64,000 nt of DNA from Mesorhabditis belari. Lineage: Eukaryota > Nematoda > Chromadorea > Rhabditida > Rhabditidae. The notes beneath the pieces are model-generated. The model ran no database searches, was not told the DNA's origin, and saw nothing but the letters and a program-made list of their open reading frames with translations. The DNA lies in NCBI GenBank assembly GCA_958450365.1, contig CAUEEP010000732.1, positions 2,418,001 to 2,482,000 of the forward strand, in the 5' to 3' direction. Shown here one piece after another: positions 24,001 through 35,251 of this stretch (its first letter is position 1; every line of letters begins with the position of its first letter). The position numbers were made by a program, and so were the translations under genes.

Positions 24001-24077
24001 GTTTGTGGTTTTTTTTTTTTTTTTTTTTTTTTTTATGGGGAGGGGGGGGGGCCCCCCCCCCCCCATAATCACCTCCT

Positions 24078-24118
<41 letters not shown>

Positions 24119-24131
24119 GGGGTTTTTTTTT

Positions 24132-24200
<69 letters not shown>

Positions 24201-27200
24201 TTTATTTTTTTTTTTTTTTTTGTTGTGGGGGGGGGGTTGGGGGGTATGTTGTGTTTTTTTTTTTTTTTTTTTTTTTTTTTTTGTTTTTTTTTTTGTTTTT
24301 TTTTTTTTTTTTTTTATTTTGTTTTATATTTTTTTTTTAACCCCTTTTTTTTTTTTTTTTTAAGGTGTCTAAACCGCATCATCGAGTTAGCCCTTTTTGA
24401 CTACCCGACTTCATACTCTCAAGAAAATCCAGGCATTAAATATTTTTAAACCCGTTTTAATGTTATTTTGCACAAAAATAATTGGTTTTTCTAATGAAAT
24501 CAACCGTAGTTTAATTCGTGCATTTGTTGGCTTGAAACGGCAGACGAAAAGGAACAAAAACACTTATGCATCAACCACAGGCGAGCAGGCACAAGCAGAG
24601 CAGAGCAGGCACAAGCAGAGCTACAAGCAGGGCTAAACTTGGCTCTGGTAGACTTACTAATGTTAACTTGGCTTGAAACGGCAGACGAAAAGGAACAAAA
24701 ACACTTATGCATCAACCTAATATATTATTATATTATATTATTATATTATATCATATTATACTTAAATATATTATTGATAAAGAGAATATTCAGTATTTAA
24801 ATCAAAAGTTTTAAATAAGCTAAAAGTTGTGTTAGGAAAAGTTATGGGTTTTGAAATTTCAGTAGTTTCCATATCACGAGGGATTTGGCTAAACTGTGTG
24901 CTTGTGGTTAGGCGCTCGAGCCTAACGACTGAGAAAAATCCAAAAAAAGCGCGATACCTATAAGCAGTTGCGACCGGTGCATACCTATAGGCAGTTTCGA
25001 GCGATGGGGAACGGGCACGTGTGCTGCAAGCTCTCACGGGCGTCGCCTACAGCACCGGAGCTGTGCGGAGCTGAAGCCTAGGCAGCTGAGGCCTAAATAG
25101 CCTTTGAGAAGCCACAAGAGAAGCCTTTAAGTTTGAGTGAAATAAACTAGAATCAAAATTGAAGAAAAGAAGTAAAAAAAGGATATAAAATAGATTTACA
25201 GAGTTATGGACTGAATTAAAAGGACTAAATAAGGCGCAGAGTCAAAAAAAACTCACCCTGCCGATAAAATTTCCCCATTATATGGAAAGCACAAAGAATT
25301 CTATTCAAAGAGTCAGAAAACAGAAATTTCTGCGGAAATAATAACCCTGGATGAATCGTTCAGCCATGAGGTTCATAATCAGCGCAAAACTGACTCCAAA
25401 TCACTTTGGTCATTGGTTGGAGGGGAGTAAACTGCAGTCTAGCCAAATCCCTCCCTCGTTATAGGAAAAGCACCGAAATTACATACAGATCCATTAAGAA
25501 CTAACAAATTCAGTGCCATAGAAAAATGCGTTTACCTCTTTGAGTACAAAGTACAACACCAAAAACAATTCTATTGGTGAGTTTGTTTTTTTTTTCTTTG
25601 AAAAATGAGAGCCGATGTGTTCACCCTGGCGAATCGCGGTGGCGGCTGGCCGGCTTTCATTCTTTCCTCTACTTCTCTCAATTTTGGTGAATCAATTGGC
25701 AAGAACAAAAGTGAGTAGGCCTGTCGAAATGAAATGAATGTTTAGTGGAAAATGTTTGATTTGATTTTGATTGTTTGATTTGGTGGCATTGATACAATCA
25801 GTGAAATTCTAGAAGCTCTAGACACTCTAGAAATTCTAGAAGCTCTAGAAGTTCTAGAAACTCTAGAAACTCTAGAAGTTCTAGAAGCTCTAGAAACTCT
25901 AGAAACTCTAGAAGCTCTAGAAGTTCTAGAAACTCTAGAAACTCTAGACTCTAGACACTCTAGAAACTCTAGAAGATAGCTACAATCCTCAAAACATTTA
26001 TAGATCTGTAAAGACTTATTTTCTCTCAGAAAAAGACGAGAATATCTTTTATTTGGTTACGGTAACTATAGTAGTGAATCTAATAGTTAACAGCTAAGCG
26101 TTACAGCTAAGCATTACAGCTAAGCATTACAGCTATCGTAATGAAAAACACGCAATCAATCTGAGAGAAATCTGTCGTGAGAGAAAATATTGAGACTTTA
26201 CAGGATCTTTTAGTAGTTAGTAGTTAGTTAAAAGTTTAAACTTTTAACAAAAACGATTGCTTTTTATTATATCAAAGCCATATCTATGGTATTTCACACA
26301 GCAAAAGGGAAAACCCACCTCTGGGCTCGGCAATTTTCCGATATCTGGGTGATAATCATAAGTGTGCTCGAAAAAGTGATAGAATGATACGGCGCCAGCA
26401 CCTGCAAATTGAGGATTGATTGATTTGAATAGGCAAAAAGGAGTACATGAGTTGTGAGTTAGTGAGTTGATCTAGCTGTCAAGAGCTATCGAATCAGAAT
26501 TAACTCCAGCTAAGCCTGCATCAAGGCCAGACCAGATCAAAGCCAGTTCAGAAGCTAGGCTAGACCAACTGGGCTAGACCAACTGGGCTAGACCAACTGG
26601 GCTAGACCAACTGGGCTAGACCAACTGGGCTAGACCAACTGGGCTAGACCAACTGGGCTAGACCAACTGGGCTAGACCAACTGGGCTAGACCAACTGGGC
26701 TAGACCAACTGGGCTAGACCAACTGGGCTAGACCAACTGGGCTAGACCAACTGGGCTAGACCAACTGGGCTAGACCAACTGGGCAACTAGTTGGTCTAGT
26801 CTACCGTAATCCAAAGACCACTTTTAGTAGCTGCTTTCCGCTTCTTCAACTTCAACTTTAGTCCTTCAACTTACCCAAAAAGATCAAGATTATCGTCAAG
26901 AACACACGCGAATTGTTCCACTGTAAGCGAGTGTGCATCGGCGAGCGAATGCCGATGTATCTGAGATGGTTCTCGAATAAAAATGATTGTATTTAGAGTA
27001 ATGCAAATGATAAAGTATACCGAAATAATCCAAAGACGTAATTACCGGAATTTAAAGATGTAATAACCGTAATCCAAAGCCGTTTCTACCGTAATCCAAA
27101 GCCGTTTCTACCGTAGCCCAAAACCATCCCTACCGTAATCCAAAACCGTTATTATCTTTCCACTTTGTAATCTTTCCACTATCGATTCATTTTACCATAA

Positions 27201-30200
27201 TCTTTCTCCTATTTACCCAACCTTTCCAACGAAACAGCCAACACGAGCCACGAGGCGGACGCCGAGAAAACGTTTGACATTGAGTGAAAATAGAGATGGG
27301 TTTTATAATACAATTCTCTGAAATAAACTTTCGATATCGAATTCCTTAAATCTTTTGCACCGAAATAGCGCATTTCTGTAGAAAGTTGGGTAGATGGTGA
27401 GAGTGTACGGGAAATGGCAGACAAACAGAGCGATGTCCATGAAAGCCATTGCTGAGAGGAGGACATTTGCCTGGAAAGTTTGCCATTTGCCATTTGCCAT
27501 TTGCAATACTGATCTGATAAAATCAAAAAAATATACTAGCTATTTCATTCTTCAATAATCTTATCCAATAATGCAAGTAGATAGGTTTTTTTAAAGATTT
27601 AAAGATTAAAAATCGCAAAGTTTAGTTCCTCAGAAAAGCATTTTCAAAAAGTTCTTATTATTAGTAAAAAATCCTATGGTTTAAATTGTTTTCTAATGTC
27701 TTAATTCCAAAAAAAACTACCGTAATCTTAGCTTTAAATTTTGATCTAATTTTATAGCTTTAAAATGATCTATCTTTTCTTTTTTAGCTTCATAACTTTT
27801 GTCTCAGAGAATTTGGATTAAATAGATTAGAAATCTAAAGCCAATCTAAATTGACACATTTTAGATAATTAGAAAACCTCTGATCTCATCCCGGATGATA
27901 ATAAGACAGCCAAATTGATTGTGTTGCCCGCGATGCCAAAGAGAATTTGAACGGGCAGGAAGTATCGATAAAGGAATATCTCCACTGGTCCCCTCGTCAA
28001 GCGGATCATTGTATCACAAGCTGCTACCTAAAAAGATACGAAGATTTAGGAAAACATCGATATTTCGTAGCCGAAAGTGATTCTCAGCCGGCTATGAGAA
28101 ATATTGGGTTGGTGGAAAAGTCCTTTCGGATTTTTTGGGAGAGTACCTTAAATTTGTCCAATTTTGACGTTTTATAGCTCATCCTAAAGAGAACAAAAAA
28201 AAAAGAGAAAAACGAAGGAAAATCGCGAAAAGCGGCGTAAGGCTATTGATCTGAGGGTCGCTGGTTCGACTTCCACCGGTGACAATATCTTTCAAAAATT
28301 TTTTGCTAAGATTCTGAAAATTTGTGTGTCTAAGGGTTATTTTTGACGCTGATCACGAAACACATGTTTTTAGCCTAGGTTTCTGCACGAAAAACTAACG
28401 AAACGTGAAAACAGCCATTTTTTGGCTCTGCCGCCCTTTACTAAAATAGCTGTAAAAACTTTTAGAAAAGAGATATCTCAAAACGGTTTTTACCAATCGA
28501 TCCGTCTTGAATTCAGCTTTAGGATGAGCTATAAAACGTCAAAATTGGACAAATTTAAGGTACTCTCCCAAAAAATCCGAAAGGTCTTTTCCACCAACCC
28601 AATAGATGGCCATTCTCGTCTATTTCTCAAAATTTTATTTCGTGTCCAAACTACAGTCTGTCGAAATTTTCAAAAAGTTTAATGAGCGTTTTTATAAATT
28701 TTATCCGATTTTTTGATGGCATGATGGGTTTGTATTAGAATAATTAAGATATATGTAATCAAATTTAAAGTATTTCTCAGCCGAACGTGAGTCTCAGCCG
28801 AATGTACGAATGTACAGCAAAAAAAAAAGTACACAAAATAGAAAACAATCGAATGGGCTTTTAAACTGACTCATTCTCTCTTTAGAAACTTCTAATGACT
28901 TTCGGCTGAGAATCACATTCGGCTACGACCTATTACTATTACTTTATCTAGATAACAAGAATCGATTTTTAAGCTTAAGCCTAAGTCTAAGCCTAAGCCT
29001 AAGCCTAAACCGGCTGAGATCCAGAAAATGGGGGTTCAGCCCAAACCCAAATAGACTTAGTGCGAGGACTAGACTAGCCGTTAGCCACATAGATTAGCCC
29101 GTTAGCCAATTACCAAATAGACTAGCCGTTAGCCTTCGCACTAAGTCCAAGCCTAAGCCTAAGCCTAAGCCTTAGCATAAGCCTAAGCCTTAGCCTAAGC
29201 CTTAGCCTAAGCCTAAGCCTTATAGCCTAAGCCTAAGCCTAAGCCTTAGCCTAAGCCTAAGCCTAAGTCTCATGAAATTAGCCCCAAAAGTGGCTATAAC
29301 TTTTTATAGACTTATTTAATTTTTATGATTTTTATGTCAATCGATAGGAAAACTTCTCCCGCGTCGAATGACATTAAAATCATGAAGATTAGAGAAATCT
29401 ATGAGAAGATATCGTCAAAAGTACCTATGAGCGTTTGGGGGACTATTGTCGGGAGGCTAATGTAACTTTAGCCTTAGATATTTCAATAATATTATTAAAT
29501 TTCTACTGTTAAACCGTTAGCAAATCTAAATTCTACAGTTTTTTTATGAGAATTTGAGTGAAATTTGAATTGTTCTTGAGTCATTTCAATCTTTCTTTAT
29601 TCTTTTTATTGTTTTTCTTTAAATTTTCTCAATAATGAACAAATTTTTGACTTTTAATGATTAGTAATATCGTTTAGAGTAGGATTGAGAGTTTTTTTTT
29701 TTGAATCTCTTCAATCCAACTTCACGTCTTTACGAAGCCAATTTCCCTAAACGTCTCAACGAAGTTAATTTCATCGTTTGCTCAATATTAGCATCAAGGA
29801 GATGATGATATAAGCTTTGAAAGAAGTAAAAAACCTTTGAGAGAAGTAAATCTCAGTGCTCTCAAAAGTCTAACTTGTTTACTGAATTGTTAAGCTTGTG
29901 GAAAAAGTGAAAGGTGAATGTTTTAAGGAACCGTTTCATTCGTGAACTACTTTATGAACTACTTTACTGATTTCATCAAGTACTTGGACCAGAAGTCTGA
30001 TTTGGACTTGGCTTTTAGCGTGGTTTTCTCCTTCCCACACCTCAGCCTGGCCTACAGATCTTACAAATTCATTTCTAAAAGTTACTAGCACTTGTTCTAG
30101 AATTAAAGAATCAGAAGTTCTAGTTCTAGAATCAAAACTAGAAGTTCTAGAATCAAAACTAGAAGTTCTAGAATCAAAACTAGAAGTTCTAGAATCAAAG

Positions 30201-30514
30201 AATCAGAAGCTCTAGTTCTAGAATCAAAACTAGAAGCTCTAGAATCAAAGAATCAGAAGTTCTAGTTCTAGAGTCAAAGCATCAGAAGTTCCAATTCCAG
30301 AATCAAAACTAGAAGCTCTAGAATCAAAACTAGACCTAGAACTAGTACTAGAGAATGTGAACTTGAGATTTCCTAGTTAAAATTGCAAAAAGGCTCTCAC
30401 AAAATCCTCTGTACTGTTGACAGTGTTGTTGACCATGTCGAGGATCGGAGTTTCCGCATATTCTGTCAACAATTCCTCGATAAATGCCGTTTGATCCATT
30501 CGGAAATCGTCCAT
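18074..30514 (-). CDS. Rhodopsin-family GPCR, FMRFamide/neuropeptide-receptor-like (14 exons)
   Basis: Exons in transcript order: 30514-30401, 28027-27878, 27470-27361, 27317-27222, 26960-26875, 26401-26319, 21931-21768, 21160-21098, 21010-20920, 19971-19825, 19775-19698, 19480-19430, 19281-19207, 18153-18074. All adjoining phases match, giving about 462 residues. ATG 30514 directly follows a TTTTAG acceptor, possibly a trans-splice site. The N-terminus has sequons NNT and NST. TM1 contains FGIAGNTINLAVLL, TM2 NVLLSAMAFMDIALF, TM3 SWLVLAVSLE with ERY formed across the 27222/26960 junction, TM4 VFLTIILIFL, TM5 IISICLVVFVPLVFIPIF, TM6 KVTATVVAIITCHIFTH, and TM7 VLNFVLFCLSSEHFRKRM, where NPxxY would be expected. 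The C-tail is Ser-rich. Helix order and ERY establish a class A receptor; the peptide-receptor assignment is inference. The ligand is unknown. The stop codon is not settled: the 18074 exon either reads on to a TAA about 15 bases later or splices. A 4.4-kb intron (21932-26318) holds a mariner element and tandem repeats. Confidence 0.85.
18540..19150. repeat. Degenerate minisatellite, GGATTACTGTAGCTGG family
   Basis: About 30 loosely spaced TTACTGTAG cores inside a GPCR C-tail intron. Confidence 0.75.
19553..19686. repeat. Minisatellite, 12 bp (CTAGCCTATCAG)
   Basis: Eleven units in a GPCR intron; open in several frames because 12 is a multiple of three. Confidence 0.9.
20425..20668. repeat. 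Minisatellite, 33 bp, about seven units
   Basis: Unit core ATTGGATCAAAATAGGAAGC and GTATTGGAACC. The inverse of the same unit recurs at 45779-45910. Confidence 0.9.
21287..21382. repeat. Minisatellite, AGTTCCTATTT family
   Basis: Units of 11 bp with a GGTTACT variant. Confidence 0.8.
21424..21482 (+). repeat. tRNA-like module (degenerate)
   Basis: GATAGTTCAGTGGTTAGAGT (D-arm) and GATTCAATTCCC (T-arm) with a poor centre. Intronic to the GPCR gene, opposite strand. Confidence 0.35.
22561..23290. repeat. Three tandem copies of a 230-240 bp unit
   Basis: Units start at 22561, 22801 and 23031 (each TAATGTCTCAAAAGTT) and share CTCAGCACCAGTACG and AGTAGAGAGGATGGGTGATT. Lies in the large GPCR intron. 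Confidence 0.8.
23689..24720. mobile_element. Mariner-type element, TAGGTTGATGCATAAG ends, disrupted
   Basis: The left end TAGGTTGATGCATAAGTC and right end CTTATGCATCAACCTA pair, and the interior resembles the 40299-40818 element. It is broken by a poly-T/G/C tract (24008-24360). The right terminus is present twice (24530-24577 and 24671-24720), separated by a short GCAGAGCAGGCACAA-type insertion. Confidence 0.6.
24008..24360. repeat. Homopolymer tract (poly-T with G/C runs)
   Basis: About 350 bp almost wholly of T with short G and C runs, inside the 23689-24720 mariner copy. The quality of such a consensus is doubtful. Confidence 0.8.
25806..25976. repeat. Minisatellite, 9 bp (CTCTAGAAA/GTTCTAGAA)
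   Basis: About 18 units, each with the palindrome TCTAGA. Confidence 0.85.
26565..26790. repeat. Minisatellite, 14 bp (TGGGCTAGACCAAC)
   Basis: About 16 nearly identical units in the intron between the TM4 and extracellular-loop-2 exons of the GPCR. Confidence 0.95.
28104..28602. mobile_element. Mariner-type MITE with about 85-bp inverted repeats
   Basis: It begins TTGGGTTGGTGGAAAAGTCC and ends with the inverse, with TA on both sides (28102-28103 and 28603-28604). The arms match for about 85 bp. The interior carries a tRNA-like fragment (28239-28283). It sits in the first intron of the GPCR gene. Confidence 0.8.
28971..29271. repeat. Interstitial telomere-type repeats (GCCTAA)n
   Basis: 28971-29010 and 29147-29271 are runs of AAGCCT, the complement of the nematode telomere unit TTAGGC, with occasional variants and orientation switches (CCTTAGCC). 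Between them is CTAGCCGTTAGCC-rich sequence. Confidence 0.85.
30098..30345. repeat. Minisatellite, AGTTCTAGAATCAAAACTAG family
   Basis: About 12 units of 20-27 bp in GPCR intron 1. Confidence 0.85.
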
Positions 30515-30673
30515 CTAAAAGCCAGATATTCAATTTTGTGCATAGTAATTGTAAAGATACAAAGTGAATTAGAATCAAGAAAGTCAAGGTTTTTACGGAA
30601 AATCTGGAGTATTTGTGAACTACTTTATGAACTACTTTACTGATTTCATCAAGTACTTAGGCCAGAAGGCTGA

Positions 30674-31069
30674 TAAAGTGAAGGAGATCTGGATAAAGTT
30701 TCATTTTGCTGGATAAAGCTAGTGGAAACGAGCATCAAGTGCTCAAAAGTCGTAGGAAATTTTGACGCCATTGAGAAAATCCAAGAAAAAGGGGGTGACA
30801 AAATTTTGACGGCTTTAAAAGTGGCTTTAAAAGTGTCACAACTTTCCAATTGTCAATCTAATATCAAAAAGCCAAAAAAAAACGCTTCAATCAATTCCAA
30901 TAAAGAGTCAAAAGTTGGAAACGAAATGAGAAAAAGTTTCATTTCCTTTCGTGAAACTTTTCATTTTGAATTTCTTGATGAAAAGTCTAAAGTCAATATG
31001 GTTTTTAAAAAAAAAAAGAAAAGAAATCAACTCTTTTACTCAAAATTGAATAAACGCAAAGTGAATTAA
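30674..31069 (+). CDS. Unrecognised open frame, lysine-rich
   Basis: A non-repetitive frame of about 131 codons ends at TAA 31067. It is rich in Lys and Ser and includes VVGNFDAIEKIQEKGGDKIL. It has no ATG near its start and no recognised domain. It lies upstream of the first GPCR exon, on the opposite strand. An open frame this long outside a tandem array is unusual in this AT-rich window, but the low-complexity ending (VFKKKKKRN) makes chance likely. Confidence 0.2.
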
Positions 31070-31309
31070 CGGATTTTTTTGCGTTTAAATGTGTAAAAAT
31101 TGAGAAAATGTGCGAGATTTTTCATTAGTCAGCTATTTTTTTCAATTCCTGAATGCTAAAGTTTACTTTGCGTCGAAACAAACCTTTTCTAGTGCACTGA
31201 ATTCCTCAATTTCTCGGGAAATCAGTTTTTGTTTAACTCTTTTCCAATAAGAACTGCCAGAATTCCAGAATTTGGAATCGATTCCAAATGGAATCGATTC
31301 TCCAGAGTT

Positions 31310-31722
31310 TTGTGAGAGTCGAATAGTCTCGAAACTTTTCAATTATCTGTAGATGATCTTGATCTTAAAGCTCTAGTGGATTCTTGGATCTACTGCTCTA
31401 GTGGATCTACTGCTCTAGTGGATCTACTGCTCTAGTAAATCTACTGCTCTAGTGGATCCACTGCTCTAGTGGATCTACTGCTCTAGTGGATCTACTGCTC
31501 TAATGGATCTACTGCTCTAGTGGATCCACTGCTCTAGTGGATCTACTGCTCTAGTGGATCTACTGCTCTAATGGATCTACTGCTCTAGTGGATCTACTGC
31601 TATCCATATATTACATAATTATATCTTGTTGCTTTTTATCGGCCCTTTTCGTGTTTATTTTTATGAATACATGTGTATTAATCTTAAATCTAGCGCACTT
31701 TATTTCAAGTCCTGAATAAAGT
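31310..31722 (+). repeat. Same dispersed element with expanded 17-bp internal minisatellite
   Basis: The flanks match 15063-15330. The interior 31376-31608 holds about 14 copies of a 17-bp unit (CTACTGCTCTAGTGGAT). Confidence 0.7.
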
Positions 31723-31724
31723 AG

Positions 31725-32135
31725 CTATATGTCGTAGCCGTTTACGAAATTCAACCGTTAACGAATGATTCGTTTACGGCTAGCCGCAATCGATCCGCTA
31801 ACGAATCATTCGTTAACGGCTAGCCGCAATCGATTCGTTAACGAATGATTTGTTAACGGCTAGCCGATTGCGGCTAGAATCATTCGTTTACGGTTAGCCG
31901 ATAACGAATGAAATTTTTTCGCTAGCCGTGTACAATTTGTAATCGGCTTTTGCGAACATGGCTTCTGCAAACAAATGAGTTTTTGATTTCAAACTATTTA
32001 TGCAAGACGCAAATCAGCTTATCTAGCTTAGCTCAAATCGCTTATCAGCTTAGCTTCGTTAACGGTTAGCCGTTTTCAGCCGTTAACGAATCATTCATTA
32101 ACAGCTGAATTTCGTAAACAGCTACGACACATATA
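31725..32135. mobile_element. MITE-like element, TATGTCGTAGCCGTTTACG ends
   Basis: The left end TATGTCGTAGCCGTTTACGA mirrors the right end TTTCGTAAACAGCTACGACA. Inside, repeated palindromes of CGTTAACGAATGATTCGTTA and GGCTAGCCG can fold many ways. The ends lie in TATA-rich sequence. Confidence 0.6.
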
Positions 32136-32639
32136 TATACTTTTAAAAAAACCGTAATTTTTGGCTTAAAATAGAAACGCATCAATCTGGTGCACTAAAA
32201 ACATGAAAAAGGTCTGAAAGCGTGTAAAAAAAAAGCCCATCTGACTCAGTGAATCGCGAAAATTCATCAGAACTCATAAGAACTCATCAGAAAGGATTTG
32301 TTTACTTTTGAAAGTACTTTCTTAAGTGAATTTCTAATGTAAAAATACATAAAAACTATACTTTAAAAAACAAATAACAAATAAACTCAGAAACTAAAAA
32401 AAAAAACGTTTCTTATTACACGTAAACACGTATTTGATGATTTCTTCATCTCTCAAAATGTTAAGAAAAAGAAAATACAATAAAGAAGATGTTAATGTAC
32501 AAAAAAAGAACGGATAGAAACCTTATAAAGATTGTTATTGCGTAGATCTTTGATGAAAGATTAATGAGACGAAATGTTCAAATATCATTCGAAAATAGCT
32601 TTGCCGAAAAGTAGCTCTTTTCTGTGAAATCTTATTTGA

Positions 32640-32830
32640 TGCTTTGATTTTGAATATCTCTGATTCTCTTGTCCTTCTTCTAAAGCTCGTTTTTGTGATA
32701 AAAAGGGACGGAATCCACTTTGCATTGCTTTTGTTTGGCTTTGAAACACTGAATCAACGATTAATTCTATTTATTGGATTTTCTAGATTATTGATTTCTA
32801 GATTCGGAATAAAATATCTAAATAATCATT
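32640..32830 (+). repeat. Dispersed repeat shared with 61566-61690 (inverted)
   Basis: GGATTTTCTAGATTATTGAT and GATAAAAAGGGACGGA occur inverted at 61566-61690. The end of the same repeat (TGTGCTAGATTCGGAATAA) flanks the MITE at 35252. Confidence 0.5.
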
Positions 32831-32865
32831 GCCCCATCGGTACCCTCTAACGCACTGCACACGCA

Positions 32866-33285
32866 GTAATGTAGTAATGTAAGGTAGTAAGGTAATGCAG
32901 TAATGTAAGGTAGTAATGTAAGGTAGTAAGGTCATGTAGTAAGGTAATGCAGTAAGGTAATGTAGTAGTAATATTTCCTAGTTAAAGCAGATCTCATCCA
33001 ATGAAAAGTGTAAGGTAGTTGGATTGGATCGGATTGTGTCTAGAGTCCGATTCTATCCGATAACTTTTCTAGTGGCATCAAATGTAATGTAGTAAAGTAA
33101 TGTAGTAAGGTAATGTAGTAAGGCAATGTAGTAAGGCAATGTAGTAAGGTAGTGTAGTAAGGTAATGTGGTAAGGTAATGTAGTAAGGTAATGTGGTAAG
33201 GTAATGTAGTAAGGCAATGTAGTAAGGTAGTGTAGTAAGGTAATGTGGTAAGGTTATGTAGTAAGGTAATGTAGTTGTGCAGAAA
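32866..33285. repeat. Minisatellite, 12-13 bp (AATGTAGTAAGGT) around a single-copy core
   Basis: Arrays at 32866-32965 and 33080-33285 flank the core 32980-33080 (GATCTCATCCAATGAAAAGT). The core and one array recur inverted at 42600-43110. Confidence 0.85.
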
Positions 33286-33354
33286 AGTACTCTGACCGTT
33301 TGGGATGATAGGTATCATTATAGGATAGATATCATTCGATAGAGAGATGTAGAT

Positions 33355-33545
33355 TACCGTATTTTCTCTAATAGTAGTGCACCCTGAGTGTCGCCTAAAT
33401 AGGCTCGAAATCTCGAGAACCACTTATCAGAACCTATCGATGTGGGGTCGGAAAATGTAGCTGACGATGAGATCTTGTGGGGGATTTGAGAGTTAAGCTT
33501 CTGGGGGAACTTTGGAAGCTGTAAATAGTCACCTAACTCGGTTCG
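33355..33545. mobile_element. MITE, CCGTATTTTCTCTAATA family, one terminus missing
   Basis: It has one terminus and the internal sequence in reverse orientation relative to 15726-15947. It stops after CTAACTCGGTTCGGC without the second inverted repeat and then runs into another MITE type (33560-33766). Confidence 0.65.
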
Positions 33546-33559
33546 GCGTGGTTTTTTAG

Positions 33560-33766
33560 TATTTCATTTTTTTTTCAAAGCGCTGGTACTTCCAAAAAAT
33601 GCGTCTTTAGTATCAAAAAATAGCTCTGAATTTCAGCTATTTTTTGATACCTAAGCGCGCATTGTAGCATAAACCAGTGTCGAGAAAAACGGATCCAAAG
33701 CTAGACTACACAACACTCCGCACCGTCATTATGGGGGTGGGGTACTATTACAGTATTTACGGTAGG
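33560..33766. mobile_element. MITE half copy, CCGTAAATACTGTAATAG family
   Basis: Contains the central hairpin (TAGCTCTGAATTTCAGCTA) and one full arm ending TACTATTACAGTATTTACGG. It abuts the truncated MITE 33355-33545. Confidence 0.65.
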
Positions 33767-34469
33767 TTAACGTAGAAATTTGATGTTTCCGGTTACAGGA
33801 AAGTATCGAACTAAATCTATATTATCAAATTGAATAGATTTTTAAATAAAAGAAAAAAAAAGAGAAATCAAATCAACATTTTTACACAAGCAAAAGTTGA
33901 AGTCACGACGCAGAATTGGCTATTTTAAAAACTTTTACGATTAGTAAAGTCTCGAGAAATCAAGATCAGTTACAAAACGAGATTTTACCTTTTTACTACA
34001 AATAGAATTATTTAAAAACCAAGTCAAGCCAAGCAAAGAAAGATCAACTTTCAACCAACCATTGCATCAATTGACTTCCAAAATTCAAGCAACGCTAATA
34101 ATGAAAGTAAAGAGAAAGAAATGTTAAAGAAAGCCAATTCTTTGGTTTTTTGAAAATTTAAAAAAACTATAACTTTAGGGAAGAGGTGAGGAGGAAATGT
34201 GAAGATTGCTTAGGGAAGCGGTGAGAATTGGCTGAATTGGATGTCGATGATAGAGGGGAAGAAAGATAGGAAAAGTTGGGAAATAGGGAAAAGGACAAAT
34301 CTGAAAACACAGGAGAAACTTAGAAGAACATAGAAGAAATTGGAGAAGACGGGGGTGGAGGATGGAGAGGTGGGCGAAAGGGGAGGAGCACTTGACAGAC
34401 TTTTTCGGGTTCAGCCAAGATGCGTGAATGTTCCAAAAATCCAGAAGCGTAAAGGAACCAAAACTAAAA

Positions 34470-34675
34470 ACAGGCTAGTCTAGCAATAAAGCTTAGCTAG
34501 GTATTGAGCTAGAGTTAGACGCTAGTCTAGCAGCAAAGCTTATCTGCTCATAGGGCTAGAGCCAGAAGCTAGTCTAGCAATAAAGCTTATCTACGCATTG
34601 AGCTAGAGTCAGACACTAGTCTAGCAGCAAAGCTTATCTACTCATAGAGCTAGAGTCAGACGCTAGTCTAGCTAG
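34470..34675. repeat. Minisatellite, about 60 bp, 3-4 units
   Basis: Units include GCTAGTCTAGCARTAAAGCT, TATCT, then GAGCTAGAGTCAGA. Confidence 0.75.
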
Positions 34676-35251
34676 TTAATCCATTCCATTTCAAATAGAT
34701 CAAACTTCTATAAGAATCGATCAAATCAAGCCTAATACGAGGAATCCAAGAGAAGGAAAAAAAGATAAGAACAAGAGCAAGAACAAGGGCAAAAGAGATT
34801 TGGGTTCTTCAACAGGGCCAGACCCATCCAGGCTTTCCCCAGCCCCTCCCCAAGGAAAAGGCTAATGAGAGCAATCTCAACCTCCTCAACACGTATCTTT
34901 TCCTATCCTTTGCCTTTTCCAAGATTCTCAATTCCTAGAAAATCTCTTTTTCCTTTTACGCCCACAAATCATGATCTCCTTTTACTGACTACTTGATCAC
35001 ACCAATTAGGAGATCTAAAAGAGGAGTTTGCGAGAAGAAAAGAGAAGAGGAGTTTGCGTGACTCAGTTTTCTTCTTATAGTTATTCGGAGCAAAAAAAGG
35101 ATTCGTTTGTAAATAATAAAGTTCGAAAATGATTTTTTGAGCTTTTTATGTAATGAATAATGAAATGAATTAAGCGAAATCAAAGTTTAGACTAAATTTT
35201 TTATTAGTTTACTGGAATTTCACCTATTGATTGTGCTAGATTCGGAATAAA

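Noticed and set aside
24005..24449. Phe-rich frames
   Set aside because: Poly-T tract translation.
25604..25713. Possible first exon (MRADVFTLANRGGGWPAF) with a GTGAGT donor
   Set aside because: Lies inside the GPCR intron on the opposite strand, with no acceptor partner; could be chance.
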